Shown in pieces: positions 37,413 to 50,736 of a DNA stretch of 60,000 bases. Origin of the DNA: Nymphaea colorata (lineage: Eukaryota > Streptophyta > Magnoliopsida > Nymphaeales > Nymphaeaceae); contig NC_045138.2 of NCBI RefSeq assembly GCF_008831285.2, positions 3,080,143 to 3,140,142 of the forward strand, given 5' to 3'. The notes under the pieces are model-generated. The model was not told the DNA's origin and searched no databases. It saw only the letters and a list, made by a program, of their open reading frames with translations. A program made the translations under genes and the position numbers. How positions within the stretch are numbered: position 1 is the stretch's first letter; each line of letters begins with the position of its first letter.

Positions 37413-40400
37413 AGAGGTGATTGAGATGCCAACAAAAGCTACGCAAGAAATTCATGCTAAAACAAACAAAAGAGGTGCACTGATTATGAACAAAAGGACA
37501 AAAAAGACGGGTGGCCCATAAAAAGGGCAAAGGGAAGGTGGAGGGTGATCTCTAGGCTGGCCAATGGTAATGGCTCCACAAGGTTTCCTTTTTTATTTTT
37601 AAACCAGCCTGTGGTCCGGTTTGGAACTTTGGCCCCATTATAAAAGTATTTAATGGGTGTTAACTACGTGGCAGCTCTAAGATCCACAGAACGAGGTGCC
37701 AAGTCCTTTTTCCTTCATAGTGATCCCTCCTTATTAGTTTTTTATTCTTTGGATCTATAAACTTCATTTTAAAGTTTCAAAGACGTCTTTTTTTCATAAC
37801 CATGACAAACGCTTGGATTTAAATTATCAAGTAAAAAGACGAGGTCGGTCGTATCTTAAGGATGACCTAGACATAAATGGAGAGGTAAATATTATTTTAG
37901 AAGCAACCATGAAGATCATAATTTTACTATGGACAATTAACTTAGTGCAAACCTTAATTTCTCTCCATGGGAAGAGAATGAACTAGAAGACTCAAGCAGA
38001 TTAGAATTGCGTTCTTCGTTATGCATGCTAGAGCATTAAATGACAACGCATTTGAGGGAGGAGAATTTGCCATGATTAAAAATGTTGTTTTGAACCGCGA
38101 TGCGGAAAAAATTTGTGTCCTGAAGTTTATGAAAACAAGGATGAATTTAAACAAGAAAGATAATTCCTTGGAATAACGGATTACAATGGAAAAGAAACTT
38201 TGCAGCGTTTGGATAACATCCTAAAGAAAATCATTTTGTAAAAATCAGGTTTTGTTAAACTTGGGTTTTTAATCAATTTTTGAAACTTGATTCGTGTGCT
38301 TTGGTGGCACGCAGTTACAACAACCATTTGTTGTGATTGTTTTGTCACAGTCATCCAAACACACCTAAACGGTGTTTGTTTGGAGGCAACTTTTTGCCTC
38401 CAAAACGGCAGACCGTCATAGTTTACCGGCCATTTCGGCATTTCCTCATTATCTTGCCGGATGGGAATCGCAGGAGCCTTTTCCATATGAAGGCAAAAGT
38501 TGATAGTAAATCACGCTTATATGGATCTTTCTGTGCGATGTGTTCTTCAATTTAAAATCTGTTTGAATGCCAAAAAACAAAGTCCTAGACTCCAAAACAG
38601 TTTACAGCTGATTCCTTGTAAATTAAGGTCTTTATTATATCTTGCTTAGTTTCAGCTCATCCATTTTTTGCGGCTTGTTGGTTCTTTTTAAGTATATGCT
38701 AAGTGCTAATTAAAGATTCAAATAATTTGTGCCATATTTAAGTATATTGCTTTAGTATGTTAAACAAAATTTCTAGCAACTTTTAGTTCGTACGTTTGTT
38801 TTAAGGGTATTTACGTCCTTAATTTTGGAGAAACAATGAATTAAGGTTTTGAGCAGCGAATATAGCAATATATGAGGTAAGAGAAAAAAATTAGGAAAAA
38901 CTAATGAATAGCTAGGTAGCATTCCGTTAGTAACAATGAAGGTCAGTATGAACTATGCTTGTCAAAAATTTGCGATTGGAGGAACAAGAACTTGGCATCA
39001 TTTTGCTGGTAAAATGCTCTTCAATTTCAAGGCAAACACACAGCCCATCATGATGACTGAGATTATATATCTGATTGCGAGTATCACTAAATTGAACAGA
39101 AATATAGCATTTTGTGTGGGTTAAATAAAAGGAACGCTTCCAACGTGCCGTAGTTTTCTTGAAGATAAACTTTTGCCTCTTTCTCTGTATATTATCCGTC
39201 TCTACGTTTTATGGCAGCTCATTTCAGATTTCGCGAGATTTGTTTTCGTTTCACATAAAATGCTTATTTTGATAATAGTTCTTTAATGCCAAGCCACTTT
39301 ACGGGCCAAACCTAGCTTTGCGTAGCGACACCATCACGCGTGCCTTAGATACCTCGACACCATGCCCAGATGATTTGATCTTCACTTCTTCACTTTAATA
39401 TCTGATCACTCCAATCTCTAACCACGATATTGCAATCGAGATTAGCAATATGGAACCATATGATTCCTTCATTATGACCATGTTTCCTCTTTTGTGTCCC
39501 AATTAATGGCTATGTCTCATGACAGATCAATCTTGACTCTTGAGATCCTCCTATAGAACAAGGAACCACCATTAGTTTGTCACAATCCCGGAAACAAGCT
39601 TTGTTCCATCCACCAAGCTCTTTCCAACCAAGCCTACTCCTTGCCAGTGGATCTATCATTGAGGAAATGCCAGCTCACCGTCTATCTGCGAAGGAGCATG
39701 TTCTGATCATCTGCTAAATCATTCTTCCTGAGAGATTTTACATTCTCACCTTCAGTTGGTTTTATCCAACCACTTCCAATGGAAGTGGGTGGATCTACAT
39801 CAATAATGCTTATAGCAGAAACTGTCTAGTGTCTATCATAAAAATGGATGGTGGAGATTGAATCTTCTCCCACTATTATGATCTGCCATTCAGTAGTTAA
39901 CTGTTCACTGGTTGTTTTTTTCCCCAATAATTGTTTGCTCCTCTGACCTGTGCAAGTCGCGGCCAATCAGTTGCCCTTGTTAGAAAATTAAAAGAAAAAA
40001 CTAAAGGAAATGGATCCCCGGTTTCTGGCAGACGATGGTGTGGCTGCAGACCCTCCAGTGACGAGAACTTATTGGGGAGAAGAAAAGAAGCTGCTAGTAG
40101 AGGACAAGGGTTGTGTCAAAGCAGCATGATGCATGCGTTTCGCGTGTCAGTGGAGGGTCGGATGTGAGATGTTCGACATTTTCTTTTCCTACTTTGCCTA
40201 ACGCATTGAAGTAGACTTTTCCCATTCCAATATGTAGGCCCCATGCTTGATAAAACTTGCCGCGTATTGGTCCAAGACTTGATTTTACTCCTGCCACAAA
40301 ATGCAGATCGAGAGAGAGGACACAGAATCAAATCCACGAGCCAAAAAAACACATAGATTTGGACACATCACGCTGTTTAGTTGGCAGATTGAAGGGCAAA

Positions 40401-41280
40401 TTTGGATATCGCCAGTGGAGAACGAACATTTCAGAAGTTATCCCACCGCCGTTCTTGACTATTCGGCTGTAATCTGAATACCGTTCAACTGTAAGTGTAG
40501 TTGAATGGTCAGAATTGCTGTAGACAAGGGCATAGTTAGGAGTTTTTAATTATAAAAGTTGAATTATAATTTTAAAATTTTTTATATAGACTAAACAAAA
40601 ACTTTTAAAATTTATAATTAAAATTTTGATTCCAATCTGACAGGAGCCATGGTCCTTACCGGTTTCCCTGAATTTATTTGCCGACTGTAGAGAAGCAGGA
40701 GAGTTGCTCCCCAAGTCTCTGCATAAAAGATGTCCAACGAACTAAGTACCTAATTAATCTAACCAGAACAAAGAAAATTAAAGAAGAAGAAAATTGAAAA
40801 AGAAGTTAGGACAAGTGGCTCATAATTACTTCACTAGGTTTGCTGAATAACTGCATCCCCTCTTATCTATATATACATAAAAAAACAGGAAAGTCAGATA
40901 AGGTTATATAAGCTCCAGACCGTCGCATAATTGACAGTGTTTCATTCTAGTAAGTACTATTTTTATGGACTACAAAATAATGAGTGCACGATACTGAGTT
41001 CAAAGCGTAAATCACCCAAATCTTGACGCAACCATAAACCCTAAAAATGAATCGGGGGTGTTGCCCCTTACAAACCGCCAATAAGATAAAATCTCTTTTC
41101 CTGAACAGATAAAAGAATCTGGAAGCAAGAAAGAGGCGCTTGCCAATTGCAAACCGCCAAACATTAATAAATAGCTTTTCTTGAGAGTCGGTAGCTGTTA
41201 TCATCATATAAGCCAGAATAACTAACGTAATCAAATTAAAAATTCTTATTTTGCGTGTATGGGGCACAAAGAAAAGGAGC
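37413..41280. other. Intergenic stretch upstream of the CLC gene, no recognised gene
   Basis: Contents include a perfect inverted repeat at 38379-38404 and an element-like block at 38204-38362 (GTTTGGATAAC at one side, GTCATCCAAAC at the other). A decayed D-like patch lies at 40530-40650, with TATA-like sequences at about 40867-40910. Open frames at 39931-40167 and 40257-40472 have no recognisable features. Confidence 0.4.
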
Positions 41281-41299
41281 ACGGTCTCGTGGCGATAGG

Positions 41300-42550
41300 A
41301 TCATAGGAGACCAGGCACCCTCTCTCTCTGTCTCTCCTTTTTCTTGCTTTTTGTTAGTGTAATTTCTCGTGAACGGACGTAACAGGAGTCGAGAACTCTA
41401 GTAAGATCCTACCTGTAGGGCAAATCTGTCCATCTCAGCGCTGGACGTCCGTGTGGAAGCTTACTTTCTTTCAGTCTCCTACAGGCTACAACGTGGCCAC
41501 CTACAACTGTTTGGGCCCATCTTCCGTTGTCTCCTTCGACATTATGTACAACAAACTGCAAAAATTAAATATGCTCCCCCAATGCGGTTCCACACATTCA
41601 TGATTCAACCATTCCTCCCTTCAACGTTGTGGTCGGTGGCCGGCCTTCTCATTGACCCTTCTCCACGAACCCAAACTTTCTTCCTCGTATGGTTAATGCC
41701 GAGTACCGTCATGGTGATGACTCTTGCATCCTGAGACTAAAATTTTGAGAGTGCAGATGTTATTGTTTCTCGGATTCTGGTCTCTTTATTCTTTTAAATG
41801 CAAAGACAGTTTTCTCTGAAGTGTTTTCCGGATATCGTGAGCGTCCATCTCGTGCTATTTGAAGAGGAAACTTTCAAGCTGCATTTTCGTCAAGTTGCTG
41901 TTCTGTTTTCTTCCGTCTAGCAAGAGAGGCAATATTAGAGTGCCTTTCCCAGCAAATTATCCATGACCAACTTCTCCAAAATCGTTATGTTATTATTTGA
42001 TCGTCATCGGGGTTTCGCTGAGACATGAAAAGGAGGTACCGTGGATATAGTGGATATAAAGTGCTGTTGTTTTAGTCTTTGGGTTCTTTACATTTGAATC
42101 CTTTTCTGTTTTTTCTGTTTCCTGAAAAATGCGATCCCACTGTTCATTGCAAAGAAGGCAATGGCGACATCATAGGAAACTTTTTAGGTTCGTTAAGAGG
42201 ATCCTGAAAAAGTGGCCAGATATGGCTTTTTTTTTTTATTGCTTGGTGATAATTCTCTTTCCGGAATTTGAGGTACCGCTCGTCATCTTTGTCTTGCCAT
42301 TCTGAATTTCTGTTTGATGATCTTTAACACAAAGTATCTAAATTTTTCTTACGGAAAGCCTATAATAAGTGGAAATGCTTCATCTTATTCTTCTTTTTCT
42401 TAGGGCAACTCTTGAATTATTCATATAGTTGTGTACCTTTCTCTGCAGGAGCCGGAGTCTAGGTGTGATTCTGGCGCGCTTTAGAAAACTTTGGTGATCG
42501 GAGATATTTCTGTATTGGTGGGAAAAGGAAAAAAAAACAACTGAAGAGCT
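41300..42550 (+). promoter_or_regulatory. Promoter-proximal region and 5' leader of the CLC gene, with a leader intron
   Basis: A pyrimidine patch at about 41321-41345 (CTCTCTCTCTGTCTCTCC) is a likely transcription start neighbourhood. A strong acceptor, CTTTCTCTGCAG, ends at 42448, giving a last leader exon of 42449-42550 that has no ATG before the start codon. The donor of the leader intron and the true start are not resolved. Open frames at 41453-41734 have no protein features. Confidence 0.45.
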
Positions 42551-45500
42551 ATGGAGGTGGATAAGGATGTACTTGATATAGAAAATGATGGGATGGAAGA
42601 AGCAAAGGGCATGGAGAGATGGGAGTCCGGAGATTCTGACAGGTGCCATTTGAGGGAGCCTCTCCTTGTTCACAGGAGGAACACAACGTCGCAGTTGGCC
42701 ATAGTGGGAGCGAATGTCTGCCCTGTGGAGAGTTTGGATTATGAGTAAGTATATCAAAACTTTTCAATATTTCCTGAAGTGGTAAACGAATAAGACTAGC
42801 GATTCTTTTTCCGTCGGTCCCTCTTCTTTGTTTGTGCCAATATCGCCTTTCATTCGTCCAGATTCCAAAACGGCTGGGATTCTTTTTTCATATATGAAAG
42901 TTCCTGAAAGCTGGTACTCCTTGTTATCTGTAACACCTTCGCTACAGAAAACTAAGAGCAACCCCTTAAACAACCTGCGGTTCTTTACTGTAGTATCTTG
43001 AGGCTAGAGCTGAGTAGCATTACATCTCTTTCATGTTCTATGGGCAATCTTTCGACTATATATTGACGAAGCCAAAGATGGTCGTGAACTTGGGAACGTG
43101 TATTGAAGTCGAATTTCAAGTCTTTAACTACATCCTTTGTTTCCAACATCCTGCTCCAGCATTAGAAGAAGGCATGATTCGACCTGATGGCCATGTAACA
43201 ATTTTCTGGGCAGGTTCAGTGTATCCTTGGATAAATGGCTGAAAAAATACGTTTATACCTGATTTGCTATCTGGAAATAACCTTGATAATAAGCAAATGT
43301 GTTTCAACTTGCCATCAAATCCTTATTTTCTGCATTTGCAGGATTGTGGAAAATGATGTATTCAAGGAAGATTGGAGGTCAAGAAAGAAAGTGCAGATAT
43401 TTCAGTATGTTGTTCTCAAGTGGACTTTGGCTCTTCTCATAGGCTTGAGTACCGGGCTTGTTGGTTTCTTCAATAATCTGGCAGTCGAAAACATTGCAGG
43501 GTTTAAGTTGCTAATGACTAGCAATCTCATGCTTGAGAATAGGTAAGAGTTCTTTTCGCTCCATGACATGGAGTATATTCTTCAGCTTCTACATATTCAT
43601 TAGTTTGACCAAATGTTAAAACCACGGAATTTGTTAAGACTGGCCACTGGCATGCTCGTTAGGGAACCAATAGCAGCTTCAGCAAATGATGAACTTATCT
43701 GGTATCAAAAGGCATGGCCAAAATTTGGTTAAATACTGATACCGTTAGGTAAATGTTGTTGATCCCTAAGTCATAGAAAAAATGTTTTTTTCACTTCTGG
43801 CCCCAGGAAAATGAATGAAAAATTCTTTGCTTCTTAATTGTTGTATGCCTTTGCTCAAACACTAATTTGCCAAAACTATCTATAAATTATTCCTAACCTT
43901 AGATTTCTTGCAAAGGCATTATTCAGTGGCACTACGTTATTGTCAACTGTATAACTGTCAGATAGGTGTTGGCGTGGTTGTGGTCTTGTGTGCAAAAAAA
44001 AAAAATTTAAAGACCTAGGGTAAAAATTAAGTTTAAAGTAAACATATGTAGTTGACTACAGTTTTCGTAGTTGAAATTGAATTTTGTAAGTCGAAGCAGC
44101 ACCAGCACACAGCGAGTATGGCATGGGTGCAGCAGGCTCCTTAAGGAATCTGTATTATGTAGCTGTATAGTCAGATCTTGACTTATTCAAACCCTTAGAA
44201 TTTGGCTTGGGATGTAAGCATGATGGTCCTTGGGATTTTTCCAGTGCAGGTATCTATTGGCGTTCTTTGCTTACAGTGGTTGTAATCTGGTTTTGGCAGC
44301 ATTTGCTGCTATCATTTGTGCGTACATTGCCCCAGCAGCAGCTGGTTCTGGCATTCCTGAAGTCAAATCTTATCTAAATGGAGTGGACGCTCCTTCCATT
44401 CTTGCACCTAGCACTCTCTTTGTAAAGGTACACAAAGCAACTTCATTTGCACTTTCTTACCAAACTTTTGTCATTTATGCATATATATGCATCATAGGCA
44501 GGAATCTCGTGTTAGACTAAATGAACCTTCTTATGTCAAAGTACGTGGAGGTGAAAATGAAGAACATCAATAGGGAGAGTATCCTTCGATTGCATAAGAT
44601 GAAAAAGACAGCTTAGATGCAAGAAACACCAATGAATATTGAATAGCCTTACTTCATCCATGGAAAAGTTCTCCATGGCTGCTTTTCCAGCCCTTCGCAC
44701 CTCCTAAACTCCACCTAGTTCCAATTTGAGGGCTAAACATTCAAAAATTCTCAAAAACTGCTTCATATTTCACAATAATTCGAGGCACTACCCTCTGGAA
44801 CACTTATTTTAAAGGGCCATGTTGCAGGTCTATGAATTTTCTCAGTAGATGGGTGTCTAATTTATGTCAGCTTGAGATTTGTGCTGAAAATGAAATCTAA
44901 ACTGATGCAGATTTTTGGTTCTATTGGTGGAGTGTCTGCTGGTTTTGTTATTGGCAAGGAAGGCCCCATGGTGCACACAGGTGCCTGTATTGCTTCATTA
45001 CTGGGTCAGGGAGGTTCACGCAAATACCATCTAACATGGACATGGCTTCGTTACTTCAAGAATGACAGAGACAGGCGTGATTTAGTCACATGTGGTTCTG
45101 CAGCTGGTGTTGCTGCTGCATTTCGTGCCCCTGTCGGTGGTGTCCTCTTTGCACTTGAAGAAGCAGCTTCATGGTAAGTATCAGTCATCTGATGGGTATC
45201 ATTCGGTTGTAGTCTACTTACTAATGCACCCTGGATGCCAACCGTTCAGCTCAAAGCTCTGTAGCCAAAAGGCAGATTAGGATAGTTGTTGAGAATATAA
45301 CCACAGACCACTAGCATCTACCAGTCTGGCAGGGTGAGAATAGAATGGGTATTGTTAGCTGATTGTCACATGGAATGCTATGTAGGTGTTCATTTCAAGT
45401 CCACTTGAAAGTAACGACCTAGGATATAGTGTGAGTTTTGCATGGGTATTGAAAAGAGAGAGAGAAAAGGGGGGAGAGGGAGGGAGGTAGAGAGAGATAC

Positions 45501-47976
45501 AGAGCATGAAAATCTGTGAATGCAATTGTGCATACACATAGCAAAATTTGGTTTTTTCAAAATGAATTTCTTAGATGACAAATAATATCTTATCTGGTTT
45601 TTTCAAAATGAATTTCTTAGATGACAAATAATATCTTATCTAGCATAGATCTGGCTATGTTTAAGAAAGATTGATGGTCTATTGTTGATGCAAATGGTGC
45701 AACTTTATCTGGCCATGCATTTTCTCACTTGAAGACTGCTAATTTCCATGTTAGTGCCTTTGGATTTCCAATTGCCTCCATATCTTTGTCATTGGTTGCT
45801 ATGTTTTTTGGATTCCTTTCCTTTTCTATACTAGCCACTTGAGTAACTCTATAAATATTGATGGAACCACTATATTTACAACTGTATTCATATGAAAAGT
45901 ACTTGTTCTTCAGTCTACGAGGTATTCTCTATTGACCAAAATAACATCTTATTTCAGGTGGCGGAGTGCACTTCTTTGGAGGACATTCTTCACTACAGCC
46001 GTTGTAGCAGTTGTTCTTCGTGCATTAATTGACTATTGTCGTAGTGGAAACTGTGGGCTCTTTGGGAAGGGAGGGTTAATAATGTTTGATATGGACACAG
46101 CAGAGGTGACATATCGCATGGCCGACTTGGTACCCATCATAATTCTTGGTATCATTGGTGGTATTCTTGGGAGCCTCTATAATCGTTTTTTGGATAGGAT
46201 CCTCCGTGTTTACAGTATCATCAATGAGTTAGTACTTAACCTTTTTCTCTTGGCATTTCTAGACTTTCTTGCATCAATCTTCTTGAGACTTTGGTAACGC
46301 AATGTGCATGTGCATAACTAGATGCCATACAAATTCTGGTATATCATGTTGATTCACTAAATGAATATATCTTCTAATCATGGCATACTGAACCCTTTTG
46401 CAGGAAAGGGCCAAGATGCAAGATTCTTCTCACCTGTATTATTTCTATCATTACCTCTTGTTGCTCCTATGGCCTCCCTTGGCTTGCAACTTGTACTCCC
46501 TGCCCCAGCAATGTCAAGGAAGAGTGCCCCACCATTGGCCGTTCTGGTAACTTCAAGAACTTCCAGTGTCCTGCTGGTCAATACAATGACCTTGCCAGCC
46601 TCTTCCTTAACACCAATGATGATGCAATTCGCAACCTTTTTAGCACTGGCACAGACACAGAGTACTCTATTTCTACGATTCTCCTTTTCTTCTCTGCAAT
46701 TTATGGCCTTGGCCTCATCACATATGGTGCTGCCGTCCCCTGTGGGCTTTTTATTCCCGTCATTCTTGCCGGAGCCTCGTATGGCCGACTAGTTGGCACT
46801 CTTATTGGTGGCATAACTGATCTTGATCCTGGATTCTTTGCACTCCTTGGTGCAGCTTCTTTCTTAGGTGGCACTATGAGGATGACAGTTTCTGTTTGTG
46901 TCATCCTCTTGGAGCTGACAAACAACCTCCTTATGCTCCCCCTGGTCATGCTGGTACTTCTCATTTCCAAAACAGTTGCTGATGCTTTTAATCATGGTGT
47001 GTATGACCAGATCGTTCGGATGAAAGGGTTGCCATATTTAGAAGCCCATGCAGAGCCTTACATGAAACATCTGGCTGCTGGTGATGTTGTTTCTGCACCG
47101 TTGATTACCTTTTCTGGAGTGGAGAAGGTCAGCGAAATTGTGCATGCACTTAGGTTCTCTGGTCATAATGCTTTTCCCGTTGTTAATGAGCCTCCATTCT
47201 CTGAGGCACCTGAGCTTTGTGGATTGGTGTTGAGATCTCATCTGCTAGTGCTCCTGAAAGCAAGATTGTTTAAGAGGGACAGAGTTGTCTCACGAAATGA
47301 GATATCCCGAAAAATTGGTGCATTTGAGTTTGCAAAACCAGGGTCAGGTAAAGGATTGAGAATAGAAGATATCGACATCAGCGATGAGGAGATGGAGATG
47401 TATGTAGATCTTCATCCAGTAACCAACACTTCACCTTACACTGTGGTGGAGACAATGTCGCTGGCAAAGGCAGTTGTGCTTTTCCGACAACTTGGACTCA
47501 GGCACCTTTGTGTCATTCCCAAGACTCCCGCTGTGAGTAGACAGTTTACATATCTGACATTCCCGCACTTGCTAGATGCACCACACTTTTCCACATATTT
47601 CAGTAGCTAAACTCGCATTGATCACTCTGTCCCTGTGTGCAACATACTCCACACAGGGTTAATTGCATCCTTGCAGCTTGTGCAGGGAAAACCTTTACTC
47701 TAAACCACATCATGATCTGTTAGTGCTCCATTGCAGCAGCAACCATGTGAATGACATAGCCAAACTGCATGTCATCGCCATTTCCATCTACATTCCATCA
47801 TTAATCAGGCGCTGTGCTAGATCTGCTGTGCAACTGCTTCATTTTTCATCACCAAAGTCTCACAAGAATTATTCTATTTTGTGCAGAGGCCTCCGATTGT
47901 TGGAATCCTTACACGCCACGATTTCATGCCAGAGCATATTCTCGGACTTTACCCACATCTCAAGCACAGCAAGTAA
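42551..47976 (+). CDS. CLC-c: CLC-type anion channel/transporter, CLC-c-like, vacuolar
   Basis: Seven exons are seen: 42551-42744, 43342-43542, 44250-44427, 44911-45173, 45958-46227, 46404-47532 and 47887-47976. All borders are GT/AG, all phases fit, and they give 774 residues, close to Arabidopsis CLC-c. CLC proteins move chloride or nitrate, often in exchange for protons; CLC-c acts at the vacuole membrane. Key motifs are an N-terminal EPLL dileucine-like signal followed by RRNTTSQLAIVGAN, then GSGIPE (about 164-169), GKEGPMVHTG with gating Glu208, and LEE with the proton glutamate at about Glu275. The third selectivity block reads VPCGLFIP. Two CBS domains follow, about 590-660 and 705-770, ending GILTRHDFMPEH. 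Ser165 in GSGIPE, rather than the Pro of nitrate-selective CLC-a/b, predicts chloride preference. The start ATG is the first in the last leader exon. Close similarity to CLC-c is recognised from memory of the family, not from a search. Confidence 0.96.
45550..45641 (+). repeat. Exact 46-bp tandem duplication in CLC intron 4
   Basis: The unit GGTTTTTTCAAAATGAATTT...ATATCTTATCT is present twice without a mismatch, at 45550-45595 and 45596-45641. Identity points to a recent slippage event. It does not touch a splice site. Confidence 0.95.
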
Positions 47977-48290
47977 ATTGATCTGCTAGCTGAAGAATGG
48001 AGATGTTGGAAATGCATCAATAGGGCTGGCAATGTTAATGCGTCTATTTTATGTTAGAGCTTTGTGAATTCCTTCCTTTTGGCTCGAGAGGTGCATGCAG
48101 TTGTTTGGCAACCCATGCAGAGGTTTTGAGTTAGCTATTCATCATTCGTTCTCGCCTGTATCAATTTAGTAAAGTTCATATCTTTCTTTCCTTTGCGATT
48201 TTTGTGATGTGAATGTAACTGCCGTTACTTGTATCAAACTCTATCATTATCTCCAAATATTATATTATCATAAATAAAGATATCCTTTTG
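47977..48290 (+). terminator. 3' UTR and poly(A) signal of the CLC gene
   Basis: After the TAA at 47974-47976 the sequence is untranslated. TTTGTGATGTGAATGTAA at about 48200-48217 and an AATAAA at 48273-48278 form a plausible plant polyadenylation region. The cleavage site would be some 10-30 bp beyond. Confidence 0.6.
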
Positions 48291-49143
48291 CGAACCAGTT
48301 TGTGACAGCCTTTTTTTCTGTTTGCGTTAGCTGGAGGCCAGTTTGATATTTAATATAAGAAAAGTAGTTTGCTTACTGAACCCCAACTCAATATTGTTAA
48401 AAGCGAAACAAAATCCAGGCGAGAAAGCAGAACCAAGTTGAGAAGATACCGATCAATTCTGTTCTTGCACCGAAGACCTGACCATTCTGAAACAACTGGG
48501 TCTACATCTCTTTTCAATTCCCATTCTTTTCAATTCCCATTCAAGAGCTCTTTTCTGTCTCCATGCTTTTCCTTTTCGGCACCTTGAAAAGAATGGTCAA
48601 ATTCTTTTATTTGAAACGCTTGTACTTTCTGCACTTTGTGAAGGTTGATAATCCTAACAAATATAAGAACTGAAGCTTTGACGGTTTTTCCCTCAGTAAA
48701 GTGAAGTTTCTTCGAACGGATGCCTTGGAAATATGTAGTGACATGCTCAAGTTGAGCAAAAGAGACAACTGAAAATTCTCTCTTTTCTGTTTTGCTTTTT
48801 TATTCTTTGAACTTGTTATGGAAGGTGATACATTGCTTGGTACCGGACAAGTCTTCACACATATGTTGATGGCTGTTGATAATTCTTGTACATATATATA
48901 CATGTATACCTATATATTAGAACAAAGTTGGCACATCGTCTCACGAGCATGAGAGAGTGTCCTCTCTTTTAACAGTCCTTGCAAAATGCACAAGAGGTCC
49001 ATAGAAGACATGGGTAAGTTATATGAGATCTTAAGCGATCTGAATGGCATTCCTTCTTCTTGCCAGGAGGCTGCCATGCAACTACCAACTGAACGCCAGG
49101 GTCTTATGCCTCGTTATAGCAGCAGTAAGCTCAAATAAGCTTG

Positions 49144-49186
<43 letters not shown>

Positions 49187-49716
49187 ATCACATTAGAAAT
49201 TGAAGTATGCATTCTAGAATGATATACACGGTCCACGCTTCTACGAGCAGATCATTCTCTCTCTATCACCTTCTCTCTTAAAAGGGGTATTCAACATATG
49301 TACCATTCTGATATGCATATTTCTCTTTCTCTCTCTTTGAAGGACTAATGTGCATATGAGACAAACACGTACACGCGCATGCGTTCTGTACACACAAACA
49401 CATCTCGGTTCCACTGATGGTTAGAAGGGCATCAAAAATTCAAATTTTGTGATTTTTATTCTTTCAGTTTTTTCTTTTTTTACTTTGACGACACAGTCGT
49501 TATCTGAATCATATGTTTAGTAAGGATGGCAATTAGATTAACTAAGTACCAACAGATGTTTCACGCTTTCGGGGGGAATTCAAAACTCAAAAGCTTGCAA
49601 TTCTTTGTATAGATCATGTTTTCCATAGAAAAAAAGTTGCAAGATTTTGTTGAGTCTGATGTGCCCAATCAATAGAAGATCGCTAAGGGCCGTACAGTTT
49701 GGACAGTAGGAAGAAC

Positions 49717-49778
<62 letters not shown>

Positions 49779-50237
49779 CGTTTTTGCCTGTGTATAGAAT
49801 TGAAAAGGAACATGCTTGAGTTTGGATTTCTTTCACTTGACCACCTGTTTTTTTTTTTAATGTAATTAAGGTGGTTAAATGAAAGGAATCAATTAACTGT
49901 ACCTTTGTTTGGTAAGGTTAAAGAACCAGAGCCAACGAGGTTAATAGGCGAACCAGACGACCGGTTCATGTACGATGCTTGGCTCAGTGTTTGAGAAAGC
50001 TATAAGCCAAGATGAAATTCGTGAAGAAACTTGGCTGAGTCCAGTTCGGGCTGCATGCCATCTCGTGAACACTACTGCAGCAACACTGAAAGATCCGAAA
50101 TTTGAAGAAATTTACCAAGGAAGCTTATACTCATTTAGACCAAACAGAACTATAAACTCATTTACTTGCAAAAACATACTGTCTTAGTAAGTTTTGATGG
50201 GATTCAGTGCATTAGTGCTCGTGTAAGTTGTTTTATG
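48291..50237. other. Intergenic stretch with microsatellites
   Basis: (CT)n lies at 49145-49182 and a compound (CT)n(TA)n at 49721-49775. A 17-bp direct repeat (CTTTTCAATTCCCATT) lies at about 48513-48542. The frame at 49975-50187 is open for 70 codons but has no recognised similarity. No gene is supported. Confidence 0.45.
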
Positions 50238-50700
50238 CAATGTTGTAAAAGGTGTAGCATAACTATCGGTCGGACCGATCTATACGTTGTATTGTAATGT
50301 ATGACGTATTGCAAACGTAGTGTAGAGTATCGTAAAATTAAATTTTTAATTTAAAAAAATCATAAAAATAAACAAAAAATCAGAAATAAAAAAAATGTAT
50401 TCAATATAAAGAAGATCATCACATAAGGGACATTCATGTGTATCAACAATAGATTCAAAAATAAGAAATCAGATATTCAAAATAACATAACAAGCGTGCA
50501 TCACAATTTTAAACTTGAAAATTTTATAGAATCTTAGAACTTAGAGTCTTAGGACTTAGATTACATTACAATTCATAAGTTCAAAACATATAGTTATTAT
50601 CTTTCATGATTGAATGATAATAGCTCTCAAATCGACGAATCTTCAATGTTTTTTTATGAATCTCTCCCTCCCCGTTCTCTTGGAGTTTTTAGACACAAAA

Positions 50701-50736
<36 letters not shown>

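Noticed and set aside
38204-38362. Possible small DNA transposon with GTTTGGATAAC and GTCATCCAAAC sides
   Set aside because: The inverted match is short and I could not find a flanking duplication of any usual length. It is kept only as a remark with the nearby hairpin.
39200-39900. Minus-strand frame with peptide-like runs interrupted by stops, looking like a decayed retroelement gene
   Set aside because: I counted about 11-13 stops in roughly 160-230 codons, which is about what random sequence gives. No domain was recognised and the impression of similarity was subjective.
41453-41734. 93-codon open frame upstream of the CLC start, considered as an extra N-terminal exon
   Set aside because: The CLC N-terminus is already complete from 42551, and this frame has no similarity to CLC proteins. 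It lies in leader or leader-intron sequence.
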